Positions 41,431 through 49,653 of a DNA stretch of 49,653 nucleotides are shown one piece after another. Source of the stretch: a virus. Made by a program: the position numbers and the translations under genes. A model generated the notes under the pieces. It worked only from the letters and a program-made list of their open reading frames with translations, made no database searches and was not told the DNA's origin. Location: IMG/VR virus record IMGVR_UViG_3300020194_001210, positions 1-49,653 of that record; one strand, 5' to 3'. Each line of letters starts with the position of its first letter. The stretch's first letter is position 1.

Positions 41431-43575
41431 TTAGTACTCACCACCATCAATCGTGGTGATGTAAACGTGACCTGCAGAAACGTTAAACTGCTCACTTGCG
41501 AACGATGCCACACCAAGTGCGTCTTTGTTCTGAGCCGTTGTTCCAGAAGGAGAAAGATCCAACCCATCACCGTCAGTTGCGGTAAGAGCGGTATCAGTCG
41601 TAGCAATTGTGGTTGCTTCATCAATATCAAAGGTAATCGTACCTGCGCCGTTAACGATCTCAATCGCAGTGTTGGCCGCGGTGGCAAGAGTTACTTTATC
41701 AAATTGACCAAGAGAAGAGTTACCAATCAGCAACTCACCGTCAGTGATTGCTGAGCTTGCGCCTTCACCATACTCGGTGATGTTACCGTCAAGCTTAAGA
41801 TCGCCAAAGTGAGCAACACCTCGGTCACCAGAGATAACCGATGCAGTATCAGTTGCATCAGGTACATAGGTTAACTCACCAGTGCTGTCATCGTAACCAA
41901 AGAAACCAACCTTGGCGGTACCGTCCACATAATGGAACTTAATACCACGATCCCTGTTGTCGTCAGTTGCCTTGGTGAATGTTAGTTCTTGGTTATCATT
42001 AAGAACACCGGTCGTTGCTGCGGACAGGCCAACGGTCGCAGTACCATCAGTATTAATTACTATGGACGATACGGTTGTACCACCAGCGATACCCGTACCA
42101 CTTACTGCATCATTGACGGCAATATTGTCGCCATCAGCAAGATCGATCGAGGTAGCACCAGAAGCAAGAGTATAGTCGGTAAACGTAACCGCATCACCGG
42201 ATGTCATTGCCGTTGCGACTTGTTGCGAGATAGTGATCGTTGTACCAGCGATGTTAGTTACCGTGGTGTTATTATCAATACCTGCACCAGTTACGGTGTC
42301 ACCGTTTTGAATACCCGTAGCGGATGCAACATCAATTGTCGTATCGCCTACGGAAGCATTGGCACCAAGAGTGGTTGCCGTTGCGGCTTCGTATTCAAGA
42401 GTCTTAATTGAGACAGTGTCAGCAAGAACAAAGATCGGATCGTTGACTGTAGTAGTCGTTGAGTTGACCGTTGTGGTTGTACCATTAACCTGAAGGTTAC
42501 CTTGGATAAGAACCGTACCGGGTGTACCAGCAGGGTTAGGATCAAGGATCATGGTTGATGGAGAAGCTGCGTTACCATCCGTTGTGCTAATCGTGTTAGC
42601 TGCTAAACGAAGATTACCTACATCAATGTAAGCCGACTGATCGTTAAACTCTAGACCGTTTTGGTCCACAGTCATTCTTAGAACGTTGGCTGTATAGAAG
42701 TAAAGTTTATCGTTATCTGCGCCAGAGGATAGTTCAGCAAGAATCTTCGTATCTTGGTCAACGTCGATTACGCCACCCAAGCCACTCCAGTTAGTACCGT
42801 TGTAACCCTCAAATCCAGACGAGTCAGTGTTGTATCGAATCTGACCTTGGACGTTTGTGAAACCTGATTTCTGAGCGTCAGTACCAACAGGTAGCTTGAC
42901 AGCGTCAGTAGTGTTAAAGTCTACATAACCTGAACCGTCACCTTGAAGATTAAGGTTGCCGTTAGTATCAGATGCCTTGATTGTGTTTCCGTTGATATTA
43001 ATGTTATCAATATCGGCGGATCCAGTGATATCAAGATCACCCTGAATGTCTACTACGATTCCACCGTCGGATCCAGCAGAGTAAGTAAACGAATCATACT
43101 CAACGAGTTGACCAGAAGTCGTTGTAAGAACAACTCTGTTTGCGTCAAGGTCGGATACGATCGTTGTGGTTGCGGTTAGGTTAGTAATGTTTGTTCGACC
43201 AGTACCGTCAGGCGTAATATTAATATTGCCGTTGGTGTCAGTCGAAGTAATGTCATTACCATCAATGGTAATGTTATCAATGTTAAGAACATCGATCTTT
43301 GAGTTACCGTCTACGATAATCGCAGAGTTAGGTGTTAGTGTGCCATGTGCATGGTCAAGTAGATTCGTAAAATACGAACCACCAATTAGTTCTACCGAAG
43401 CTGCATAGCCATCGGATTGAACAGATCCAGTACCAATATAGAGTCGCTTACCACCAGAAGCTACGTCAGCGGGAGTTAGTCCATCGGTACCGTATGAGTA
43501 CGCGAGCTCCCCCTGATGCAGATCTACTGGAGCGTTAGTAGTACTGGAGCGATGAATTTTAATAGTCGTTGCCAT
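41431..43575 (-). CDS. Fibre-like structural protein (714 aa)
   Basis: The N-terminus TIKIHRSSTTNAPVDLHQGE, then LAYSYGTDG, resembles that of the neighbouring 321-aa protein and of fibre proteins in marine T4-like phages. Repeated short beta units follow (NITIDGNDITSTDTNGNINI, NININGNTIKASDTNGNLNL). Residues of about 338-390 hold a reduced copy of the shared fibre module (ILDPNPAGTPGTVLIQGNLQ, VNGTTTTVNSTTTTVNDPIF). The last 250 residues are rich in A, T, D and G. It is probably the proximal part of a fibre complex. The start overlaps the preceding gene's stop by one base. Confidence 0.72.
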   Translation of the reverse strand: MATTIKIHRSSTTNAPVDLHQGELAYSYGTDGLTPADVASGGKRLYIGTGSVQSDGYAASVELIGGSYFTNLLDHAHGTLTPNSAIIVDGNSKIDVLNIDNITIDGNDITSTDTNGNINITPDGTGRTNITNLTATTTIVSDLDANRVVLTTTSGQLVEYDSFTYSAGSDGGIVVDIQGDLDITGSADIDNININGNTIKASDTNGNLNLQGDGSGYVDFNTTDAVKLPVGTDAQKSGFTNVQGQIRYNTDSSGFEGYNGTNWSGLGGVIDVDQDTKILAELSSGADNDKLYFYTANVLRMTVDQNGLEFNDQSAYIDVGNLRLAANTISTTDGNAASPSTMILDPNPAGTPGTVLIQGNLQVNGTTTTVNSTTTTVNDPIFVLADTVSIKTLEYEAATATTLGANASVGDTTIDVASATGIQNGDTVTGAGIDNNTTVTNIAGTTITISQQVATAMTSGDAVTFTDYTLASGATSIDLADGDNIAVNDAVSGTGIAGGTTVSSIVINTDGTATVGLSAATTGVLNDNQELTFTKATDDNRDRGIKFHYVDGTAKVGFFGYDDSTGELTYVPDATDTASVISGDRGVAHFGDLKLDGNITEYGEGASSAITDGELLIGNSSLGQFDKVTLATAANTAIEIVNGAGTITFDIDEATTIATTDTALTATDGDGLDLSPSGTTAQNKDALGVASFASEQFNVSAGHVYITTIDGGEY
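42400..42562 (-). repeat. Shared fibre module, reduced copy in the 714-aa protein
   Basis: Encodes ILDPNPAGTPGTVLIQGNLQ, VNGTTTTVNSTTTTVNDPIF and nearby residues. It matches only the second part of the modules at 25188, 31745 and 39945. Boundaries are approximate. Confidence 0.55.
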
Positions 43576-43778
43576 TAGAAGTTGCCCCCGTTAATGATTT
43601 GTTTTTCGAGTGTGATAGTTGTTTCAAATTTAGTCGTTGATGAATTATATACTAGGACTGATCCATCCTGAAGATTAGTAGTGTCCACGTCGGTTAGATC
43701 GCCAAGTCTTCTTGATTGAAAACTTGAAGTCCTAATACGAAGATCGTTTTGATCCTTTATGGTTGCCTTAATCTTCAT
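43575..43778 (-). CDS. Small structural protein (67 aa)
   Basis: Contains RRLGDLTDVDTTNLQDGSVL then VYNSSTTKFETTITLEKQ and ends IINGGNF. The 'LsDVDTxxLxDGxxLxYxxxxxKF' pattern is a short structural repeat found in marine phage fibre and baseplate proteins, here as a stand-alone protein. It sits between the 112-aa and 714-aa genes with one-base and three-base spacing, so it is likely co-translated. Its precise role is unknown. Confidence 0.65.
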   Translation of the reverse strand: MKIKATIKDQNDLRIRTSSFQSRRLGDLTDVDTTNLQDGSVLVYNSSTTKFETTITLEKQIINGGNF

Positions 43779-43781
43779 TCG

Positions 43782-44120
43782 TTAACTGCTCCTAGTTACG
43801 CTTGGAGTTACCTCAACGGATCCCTCAAGTGCTCGTGTTACTGCTCCACCTGACGATGTAGCCTTAACATCATAAACATAACGACCTGATTTGATCGCAG
43901 CAGTTTCAGCTGCTGTCATTGATATAGTTACCTGTCCATTGCCTGCATCTGCGACGTTAACGGTAAAATCATAAGCGGTGGCTGATTTGTAAGTTCTACG
44001 TACTTGACCTGTAACGTTATAACCCGACAGATCAAATGGATCTTGGTTTTCGTCCTCAAGACTAATAGTAGCCTCGAAATCTGCGCCTTGATCAATTACA
44101 ATGTTTGCGTATGTAGCCAT
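43782..44120 (-). CDS. Small beta-sandwich structural protein (112 aa)
   Basis: The sequence IVIDQGADFEATISLEDENQ, DPFDLSGYNVTGQVRRTYKS ... SGRYVYDVKATSSGGAVTRA reads as one compact Ig-like beta sandwich, similar to the N-terminal domain of upper baseplate proteins (BppU-like) in other phages. There is no signal or membrane segment. It is the first gene of the leftward fibre operon, about 38 bases below a TATAAATA promoter. The baseplate role is inferred from fold and place. Confidence 0.68.
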   Translation of the reverse strand: MATYANIVIDQGADFEATISLEDENQDPFDLSGYNVTGQVRRTYKSATAYDFTVNVADAGNGQVTISMTAAETAAIKSGRYVYDVKATSSGGAVTRALEGSVEVTPSVTRSS

Positions 44121-44157
44121 GCCTAGGTCAGCCTTACCTTTTGCTTATTACTGATTA

Positions 44158-44165
44158 TATTTATA
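44158..44165 (-). promoter_or_regulatory. Late promoter TATAAATA for fibre cassette 1
   Basis: Exact octamer on the minus strand before the 112-aa gene. A second minus-strand match at 44228-44235 lies within the palindromic TATTTATAAATA. Confidence 0.75.
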
Positions 44166-44190
44166 CTTTTCACATCTTCTTAGTATGAGA

Positions 44191-44198
44191 TATAAATA
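44191..44198 (+). promoter_or_regulatory. Plus-strand late promoter TATAAATA, distal
   Basis: Exact octamer on the plus strand, 75 bases before the 836-aa gene. It is one of two plus copies in the divergent gap 44121-44273. Confidence 0.55.
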
Positions 44199-44231
44199 AC
44201 TATGAAGATGTAAAGAACCCTCAGTACTATT

Positions 44232-44239
44232 TATAAATA
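44232..44239 (+). promoter_or_regulatory. Plus-strand late promoter TATAAATA, proximal
   Basis: Exact octamer ending 34 bases before ATG 44274. A weak ribosome site (AAGAGAGA) lies between. Confidence 0.75.
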
Positions 44240-44273
44240 AACTAGTAGGACAACATTAAGAGAGAACATTAAT

Positions 44274-46784
44274 ATGGCTCGTACCTTTAAGAAACGCGGT
44301 CTACGTCGTGACCTAAACTTTGCGGATATACCCACTCCAGAGACTGCATTAAACAACATGCTTGGGAATATCGCTGCACAAGGTCAAGAAGGCGATAGAT
44401 TTATCAGTCAAGATCTTGATGTTCTACGAGGTCTTCGTAGAACCACTATGACACGTGGCGACTTCTTAAACATCGATGGTGCGGCTCCTACTGTCATTAA
44501 TCCAAACACTGGCCTAGAAGAAACATATCAGCCAATCATTAGTCTTCAAAACAGATTTGATCAAGCACGATTTACTATTGGAGAACCACAGTTCTTTGGC
44601 GGTAATGGACTTACTACAAGATATTTTGAACAAGTCGACACTAACACAGCAACAGCCACAAACGTACCAGCAGCTCTTTCTGGAATATTTGACATCAACG
44701 ACGCAGTTGAGTTTAAGGACGCTGATGGTAATACCGTTGACTCAGAGATATTTTGGGAACAAGGTCAGTACACGTTTATCGGTCAACTTAAGGATGAGCT
44801 GGGTAGTGACCGCGGCGGAATAGAATGGAACGGTTGGTTTAAGCCAACTCGTGCAGGCCGATGGAGATTCTCGGTATCAACCACTGGGCTGTTTTCCTTC
44901 GAGTTTAATACTGGTGCAAATGCAGTATCAGGACCAGGATCAGTTGTTCACGCAAAACTTAGACCAGTCATGCCTATCGGAGTAACCTTGATAAACGGAT
45001 CCGACCAAGCCTTCATACTCCCTCTCTCAGGAGCTCCTTCCACTCAAAACGGAATTGCTACTATACGTCATTTGCTGCGAGGTGATATCATATGGAGTGG
45101 AGCAGATACATCTGGCTCGAGCGACATATCTCAATTTAACGATACTGATAATCTAATCACGGTCAGCGAGATTGACGTGGATGACGCGTCCGGAGTCGGA
45201 AGTTTTACGTTATCAAGTGCATTCACTGGCACTGGTGGTAGTTACACATTGTATGCGGTACATCCATTCGGAGAATCAGGCGACTTTTTTGAGACCTCAG
45301 GAAACCTCTCTGCGTATACTTATTACCCAATCACCGTTAGATACATGTGGGCAAACCCGTCAAGTGGAAACCCTCATTCACTATTAAGTAACGTAACGGA
45401 TCTAAATGTTGACAACGGCGGTGTGTATAATTTTTCTGCTGAATCGAGTCTAGTGAACTCGCTGTCGGTTAACACTACTCCGCCAAACAGTTCTTCTACA
45501 TATATGAACTATAGGTACCTACACGATGAAGATTATGAAAGAACCCCAACTGGGTTAGACGCAGGTGACTTTTATAACTACTATGAGGACAGAGTACCTC
45601 CAGGTGGTACAAGACTGTTCGCGGGATCCGATGGCTCAATTGGTAGTACGACCGAATCAACATACCAAAATGTTTTCACAAAAGGTCAATTGGTTCTGCC
45701 ATACGAACCCCCTAGGGACTGGGAGGATATTGCTTATCAGAAATCCTTATCGTGGAATCAGGGTTCAATCATTCTTACGACAGGAAATACCGATGGAATC
45801 GAGGTCGGAAACGTTGTATTGGCTCAAGGTACAAACACTGGCGATCCTAAGTTTGATTATACCGCAGGTGTTCCAGTTGTTACTGAAATATCAATCAATG
45901 AAGCGGTATTCGTAAGCCTACCTATCGACAGTGTTCATAATAGTTCTGATACTTCTGGTAGTTTCACGTTTACTTTCTTGGATCACAGAGGCCTTAAGGC
46001 CATAGATCTAACAGGATCAACCTGGACATCAAACGGAACACGTGTAAGTAACTTTTCTGGGCCAGGAACCGCGGCAGTAAACGTTGGTGACGTATTGGTT
46101 GCATATGCTAGCCAAACTAATCAATACAACGTAGTGACTGACCTTATAGACGGATCAACGTTTGACGTAAGTCGTGCATTGATTGACCAATCAAGTTTAG
46201 GCCAAGGGGCATCGGTAGATCCAGTAGTTGCGATATATGAAAGAAGCGGTCTTAAGAACGACTCACTTGATACCTATTGTAATGGCGTTTATGGTGCAAC
46301 GACTGTGGGTAATGCATCTAGCGGAGCAACACAGTTAACCATCACTAGTCCAACAATATATGACGGTGAACCAGGTGCAGCTACATTACCGTCATCAGGA
46401 TACTTTATCTTCTTTGGTAATCGTATCCCAGCGGGTACTACTGCTTCGGTTAGTGGATCAACTATTACCTTAAGTGATGAAATCTCCGATGATATTCCTG
46501 CTGACCAAGTAGTTGTATTAGTATCAACAAATGTCAATAAGGATCTTTGTTTTCCACCAACTGATACCTCACCGCCATTCACAGCCACGCAAAACGGTTT
46601 ACAGACTACTTCGTCAAGACCTACGATTGAGATCACCGGTAATGATTCAGAGGTTAAGTTCATTAGATTATTTGTTGAGAACGGAACGGTAAACACTGCT
46701 AGCGCAAACCCTGCCTATGACAGAAAGATTCCAATCAAGGATCTAACTGGCACAACATATAATATATTGGTGGATGCGGTTTAA
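44274..46784 (+). CDS. Structural protein with PA14-like region (836 aa), only plus-strand gene
   Basis: The N-terminus FKKRGLRRDLNFADIPTPET then ALNNMLGNI is basic and resembles a docking segment. Around residues 150-220, GIEWNGWFKPTRAGRWRFSV then STTGLFSFEFN has the pattern of a PA14-type beta barrel, a carbohydrate-binding fold. The rest is beta-rich with no known motif and ends TGTTYNILVDAV. It is probably a tail or baseplate surface protein. It has its own late promoters, while all neighbours run leftward. Its TAA shares three bases with the stop of the converging gene. Confidence 0.72.
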   Translation: MARTFKKRGLRRDLNFADIPTPETALNNMLGNIAAQGQEGDRFISQDLDVLRGLRRTTMTRGDFLNIDGAAPTVINPNTGLEETYQPIISLQNRFDQARFTIGEPQFFGGNGLTTRYFEQVDTNTATATNVPAALSGIFDINDAVEFKDADGNTVDSEIFWEQGQYTFIGQLKDELGSDRGGIEWNGWFKPTRAGRWRFSVSTTGLFSFEFNTGANAVSGPGSVVHAKLRPVMPIGVTLINGSDQAFILPLSGAPSTQNGIATIRHLLRGDIIWSGADTSGSSDISQFNDTDNLITVSEIDVDDASGVGSFTLSSAFTGTGGSYTLYAVHPFGESGDFFETSGNLSAYTYYPITVRYMWANPSSGNPHSLLSNVTDLNVDNGGVYNFSAESSLVNSLSVNTTPPNSSSTYMNYRYLHDEDYERTPTGLDAGDFYNYYEDRVPPGGTRLFAGSDGSIGSTTESTYQNVFTKGQLVLPYEPPRDWEDIAYQKSLSWNQGSIILTTGNTDGIEVGNVVLAQGTNTGDPKFDYTAGVPVVTEISINEAVFVSLPIDSVHNSSDTSGSFTFTFLDHRGLKAIDLTGSTWTSNGTRVSNFSGPGTAAVNVGDVLVAYASQTNQYNVVTDLIDGSTFDVSRALIDQSSLGQGASVDPVVAIYERSGLKNDSLDTYCNGVYGATTVGNASSGATQLTITSPTIYDGEPGAATLPSSGYFIFFGNRIPAGTTASVSGSTITLSDEISDDIPADQVVVLVSTNVNKDLCFPPTDTSPPFTATQNGLQTTSSRPTIEITGNDSEVKFIRLFVENGTVNTASANPAYDRKIPIKDLTGTTYNILVDAV

Positions 46785-47860
46785 GCAGGTCCTAGACAGA
46801 GAAAGTACTCAACGCCATCAATGTTTACGCCTAGCTTATGAGTAAACTCTCCTGAGTCTTTAACATTTCCTGATGCGGTCGTGATGGTTAATCCATCAAC
46901 CTCAATACCATCAGCGAATAAAAGGTTACCAATGTTAACCTGCTCTGAAGGCGTAGTAAGTTTTCCTGTTGCTTCACTCCAAGGATTTGCCGAGGTCGAG
47001 AACGCTCGGGTTGCTTCGATGTCAGTAATGTCAGAGAAAGGATCCGTGATGTATACGCCAGGAGCGGTTGGGTAGGTATCCCTATTAAGTTTACTTGCTG
47101 CATCGTTCGCACCATCAGGATCACCGGATCTAATACTTCCTTCAAGCTTAATATCTCTATCAGACGCAACGGATGCAGTCTCTGAATATTTTTGAACACG
47201 CTTAAAGTTAGCTATGTCAACGTTTGACTCAATAGTCTCAAATGCAGCATTAAAGTTTTCACCAATGCTATAACTAAACGACGAAGCTGCTCCAATATCA
47301 CCGCCATTATTAGCAGCGCTGTTTTGAATCTCAGGTGTTGCGATCCTAACAATATTATCCTGTGTAACTGCATCACTGCGAGTCAGGACAACGAATCGTG
47401 TTCTCCACGCAGTAGGTATTGTTATAGGAGTACCGTTTTCAGTTGTCGCTAGACCAAACGCTCTTTGGTTTCTAAACGACCCTTGTCCTAACGCAAGATC
47501 CACTACGTAATACTTAGTGTCATCAGTCGCGTGCGGAGAGTCTGTGTATTCACCGTCACTGTCAACATCAAGATTGTTTCTAACAGTTACGTTAGTTATA
47601 ACATCATTCGTTGTAAATGTAAATGGTACTTCTTGACCAAATAAGAATCTTTTATTTGCTGCACTGTTCGACGAAGTGGTTATACTCGCTTGGAGTGCAT
47701 TTGGATCCCATATTAGCTCAGACGTATTGTTTAAGTTATTAATAAAGATAAACAGATCTTGGTCAACACCAGCGCCGGCAAGGTTAGTGATTGCTTGGCC
47801 ATCGTCAAGTGGTTCTGATAAGTTGTTGTCTCTAGCAAGACCTTGATTTCTTTGTGCCAT
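46781..47860 (-). CDS. Structural protein, unknown (359 aa)
   Basis: It begins MAQRNQGLARDNNLSEPLDD and ends GVEYFLCLGPA. The chain is soluble, rich in N, T, D and A, and beta-like, with SIGENFNAAFETIESNVDIA as the clearest helix. I recognise no domain. Placed between a leucine-rich-repeat protein and the PA14-like protein, it is most likely part of the tail or baseplate exterior. AAGGG precedes the ATG. The stop TAA overlaps the stop of the converging plus-strand gene within TTAA. Confidence 0.65.
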   Translation of the reverse strand: MAQRNQGLARDNNLSEPLDDGQAITNLAGAGVDQDLFIFINNLNNTSELIWDPNALQASITTSSNSAANKRFLFGQEVPFTFTTNDVITNVTVRNNLDVDSDGEYTDSPHATDDTKYYVVDLALGQGSFRNQRAFGLATTENGTPITIPTAWRTRFVVLTRSDAVTQDNIVRIATPEIQNSAANNGGDIGAASSFSYSIGENFNAAFETIESNVDIANFKRVQKYSETASVASDRDIKLEGSIRSGDPDGANDAASKLNRDTYPTAPGVYITDPFSDITDIEATRAFSTSANPWSEATGKLTTPSEQVNIGNLLFADGIEVDGLTITTASGNVKDSGEFTHKLGVNIDGVEYFLCLGPA

Positions 47861-47871
47861 TTCTTATACCC

Positions 47872-49653
47872 TTACAGTGATATCGACCAACCAGCCGCTC
47901 TAAGCTTAGCAAGAATCCTTGCTGTTTCAGCTTCAGCGGTACCCTCTAATTCAGGTTCTTGATCCACGGTTCTTGGCGCGTATGTTTGTGGTTGACCTCT
48001 TAAATTAACCTGTACCCTGCTGTTTCCAGTGCTATCGTATATGTTCTCAAAGTCAACAAACATGTTGTCTATGTCAGTTGTCGACAACGAGTTGTTTTGT
48101 AAAAGAATTCTACGAATACGAGTAAAGTTAGCGAACGATCCTCGAGTGTATGAAGTGAAATCACAGTTATACAAATACAGATAACCAATGCCAGGTGCTG
48201 GACCAGATATATCAGGGATAGGTCCGGTTAAGTTATTATTGTTGTGTAAGAACAAATAATATAACGAAGGCATGGATTCTAGGCCAGGGAAACTGGTTAT
48301 ATTATTGTTATACAAACCAATGTAGTACATACGAAGTCTGTTTGAGTACTCAGGAACCGCACCGGTTAACTTATTGTTGGATAAGTTCATATACCTAATA
48401 TCGTTATTGGATACCAAGGATGGCGCAGATCCGCTAAAGTTATTGACCGGCATATATAATACTTGAAGTGAAGGTAACGAAGAAAGGTCAGGAACCAATA
48501 CGTCGTTTCTTCCGCCACCGGTTCTTCTATAACTATACCAATATAAATGTCTTAGATTCGAAAGGTTTGACCACGTGCCATCCTCGAAACCCTTTTCGTA
48601 CAAGGCACTGTTACTTAAGTAATAAAAGTAACCAAGTGTGTCTCTGCAGTCATCAAAGGTATCTTGATACATAACATACGTTTCACCATCAGCATACCCG
48701 TGTGATCCATTATCTGGACGGCCACCGGCTAACCCTTGGCATACCCACAAATGAAGACGGTTAAGAGAAGTATTACCCTTAAACTTTGGTATGAATCCGT
48801 TTAGGCCAGATCTATACATCGTAAGATTACTCAAAGACGAACAGTTCTCTAGCTTATAAGTAGACTCAACGGCGTTGTTTGTATAAAATTCTCCACCACT
48901 TGAGTAGTGACCATAGATCGTTGCAAGATTAGTCTTGTTCTGCAAGGACGGTAGCCTAAGTTGAGTTGCCGCGAAGTTTAAGTAGTTAAGATCATCGGCG
49001 TTACTGAAGGCAGAGGTCTCCCAGTTGCTATCGGATAGTCTCGTGTTACCGCTGACATGAAAGTTTGTAAGGTTGGCCCTGTCCACTAGACCCGTTGAGG
49101 GTATGGCCCTAAAGTCATTACTATGCGCATGAAACACCTCAAGTGAAGCAGGTACCGTTGGAAGATACGATGCGGTGTCGTAGTCGTCCGGTGAAAAGTA
49201 TGCCCCTCCGCCGCGCCCAAGATACAGCTGTGTTAGGTTTGGAAATCTTGCCTCAATTACTGATGGGTTTGATCCTGGTGTACCACTATCATTTACTCCG
49301 GAAGGAGTGTTAGTCGTTGTGGTACGAATACCTCCATAGAAGTTACCGTAAAGAGTAAGAGAGGTAACCGTTGAAGGAATACGCTTAACGACTGCTGCAT
49401 TAAGTTTACGATATGCCTCATCGTCTGACTGATACATTGCGTTTCTTGAAATGTTCAATGAAACTAGGTTTGGCGCAAAGACATTGAGATCCGGCATCGT
49501 TAGTAGTTCGTTATTGAACAAATTCAACGATGAAAGATTAGGTAATGATGCGGCAGGTAACTCTCTGATTCCAGAAGACGTGGCCGAGAAGGATGTAATA
49601 TTATCAGGAGGATAATAAAACTCTACGTCCCTTTCAGCGGATCTTACTGAACG
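47872..49653 (-). CDS. Leucine-rich-repeat protein (5' end outside window)
   Basis: The frame is open up to the last base, so at least 593 residues are present and the true start lies beyond the edge. A TTG at 49527 is not a convincing start because the repeat pattern continues upstream of it (LPAASLPNLSSLNLFNNEL). Many LRR units are visible, for example LVSLNISRN, VTSLTLYGN, IRYMNLSNNKLTGAVP and LYYLFLHNNNNLTGPIP. The C-terminus (VQVNLRGQPQTYAP ... ILAKLRAAGWSISL) resembles the end of bacterial surface LRR proteins. Such domains usually bind proteins or glycans, so a receptor-binding or adhesion role on the virion is inferred. Confidence 0.85.
   Translation of the reverse strand, partial: RSVRSAERDVEFYYPPDNITSFSATSSGIRELPAASLPNLSSLNLFNNELLTMPDLNVFAPNLVSLNISRNAMYQSDDEAYRKLNAAVVKRIPSTVTSLTLYGNFYGGIRTTTTNTPSGVNDSGTPGSNPSVIEARFPNLTQLYLGRGGGAYFSPDDYDTASYLPTVPASLEVFHAHSNDFRAIPSTGLVDRANLTNFHVSGNTRLSDSNWETSAFSNADDLNYLNFAATQLRLPSLQNKTNLATIYGHYSSGGEFYTNNAVESTYKLENCSSLSNLTMYRSGLNGFIPKFKGNTSLNRLHLWVCQGLAGGRPDNGSHGYADGETYVMYQDTFDDCRDTLGYFYYLSNSALYEKGFEDGTWSNLSNLRHLYWYSYRRTGGGRNDVLVPDLSSLPSLQVLYMPVNNFSGSAPSLVSNNDIRYMNLSNNKLTGAVPEYSNRLRMYYIGLYNNNITSFPGLESMPSLYYLFLHNNNNLTGPIPDISGPAPGIGYLYLYNCDFTSYTRGSFANFTRIRRILLQNNSLSTTDIDNMFVDFENIYDSTGNSRVQVNLRGQPQTYAPRTVDQEPELEGTAEAETARILAKLRAAGWSISL

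Noticed and set aside
41077-41754. 225-codon plus-strand open frame
   Set aside because: Opposite to two well-supported fibre genes; its protein looks like an antisense shadow (many C, R and S) with no family pattern.
1-49653. tRNA genes, CRISPR arrays, insertion sequences, integrase or attachment sites
   Set aside because: Nothing with the expected structure or motifs was seen on either strand; repeats found are promoter elements or fibre modules.

Overview
The window is part of the genome of a T4-type contractile-tailed bacteriophage (a myovirus). The evidence is an unbroken series of T4 core genes on the minus strand, in T4-like order: neck and tail-completion genes 13, 14 and 15, terminase 16 and 17, sheath 18, tube 19, portal 20, prohead core 67, protease 21, scaffold 22, major capsid 23 and a gp3-like tail protein. 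These are followed by uvsY, uvsW, the late sigma factor gene 55, and the recombination nuclease genes 47 and 46. Gene content and the small conserved proteins between the core genes resemble marine 'exo-T4' phages (cyanophage- and pelagiphage-like). No host-derived metabolic gene is visible, so the host is unknown.

Layout, read along the minus strand from right to left: (i) 49653-43575, tail or baseplate surface proteins: a leucine-rich-repeat protein cut by the window edge, a structural protein, the only plus-strand protein gene (836 aa, PA14-like region), and two small proteins; (ii) 43575-20263, about 23 kb of fibre and adhesin genes, including two giant fibre proteins (1262 and 1128 aa) and a 775-aa relative, arranged as three recurring cassettes (large fibre, then lectin-like or adaptor protein, then a short tip-like or accessory protein); (iii) 20235-7062, the neck, packaging, tail and head module; (iv) 7018-4687, uvsY, uvsW and a small conserved gene; (v) 4515-1, gene 55, genes 47 and 46, a 60-aa conserved protein, and a CobT/VWA-type metallopeptidase cut by the left edge.

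Regulation can be read from the gaps between genes. Copies of the exact T4 late-promoter octamer TATAAATA, or a GATAAATAG variant, sit upstream of most late operons, matching the presence of gp55, which recognises such promoters in T4. A second class, TTTACA-N17-TATAAT (host sigma70-like), precedes gene 55 and the metallopeptidase. Two more copies of this class point the opposite way (plus strand) at the 3' ends of late operons (4624 and 26199). They share a G-rich leader but have no open reading frame behind them. These are the most interesting unexplained elements: candidate small or antisense RNAs, or scars of lost genes.

I saw no tRNA, CRISPR array, insertion sequence or integrase. No stretch longer than 300 bases lacks a gene; the longest gaps (4516-4686, 7578-7744, 44121-44273, 26146-26256) are filled by promoters, a terminator and leader sequences.
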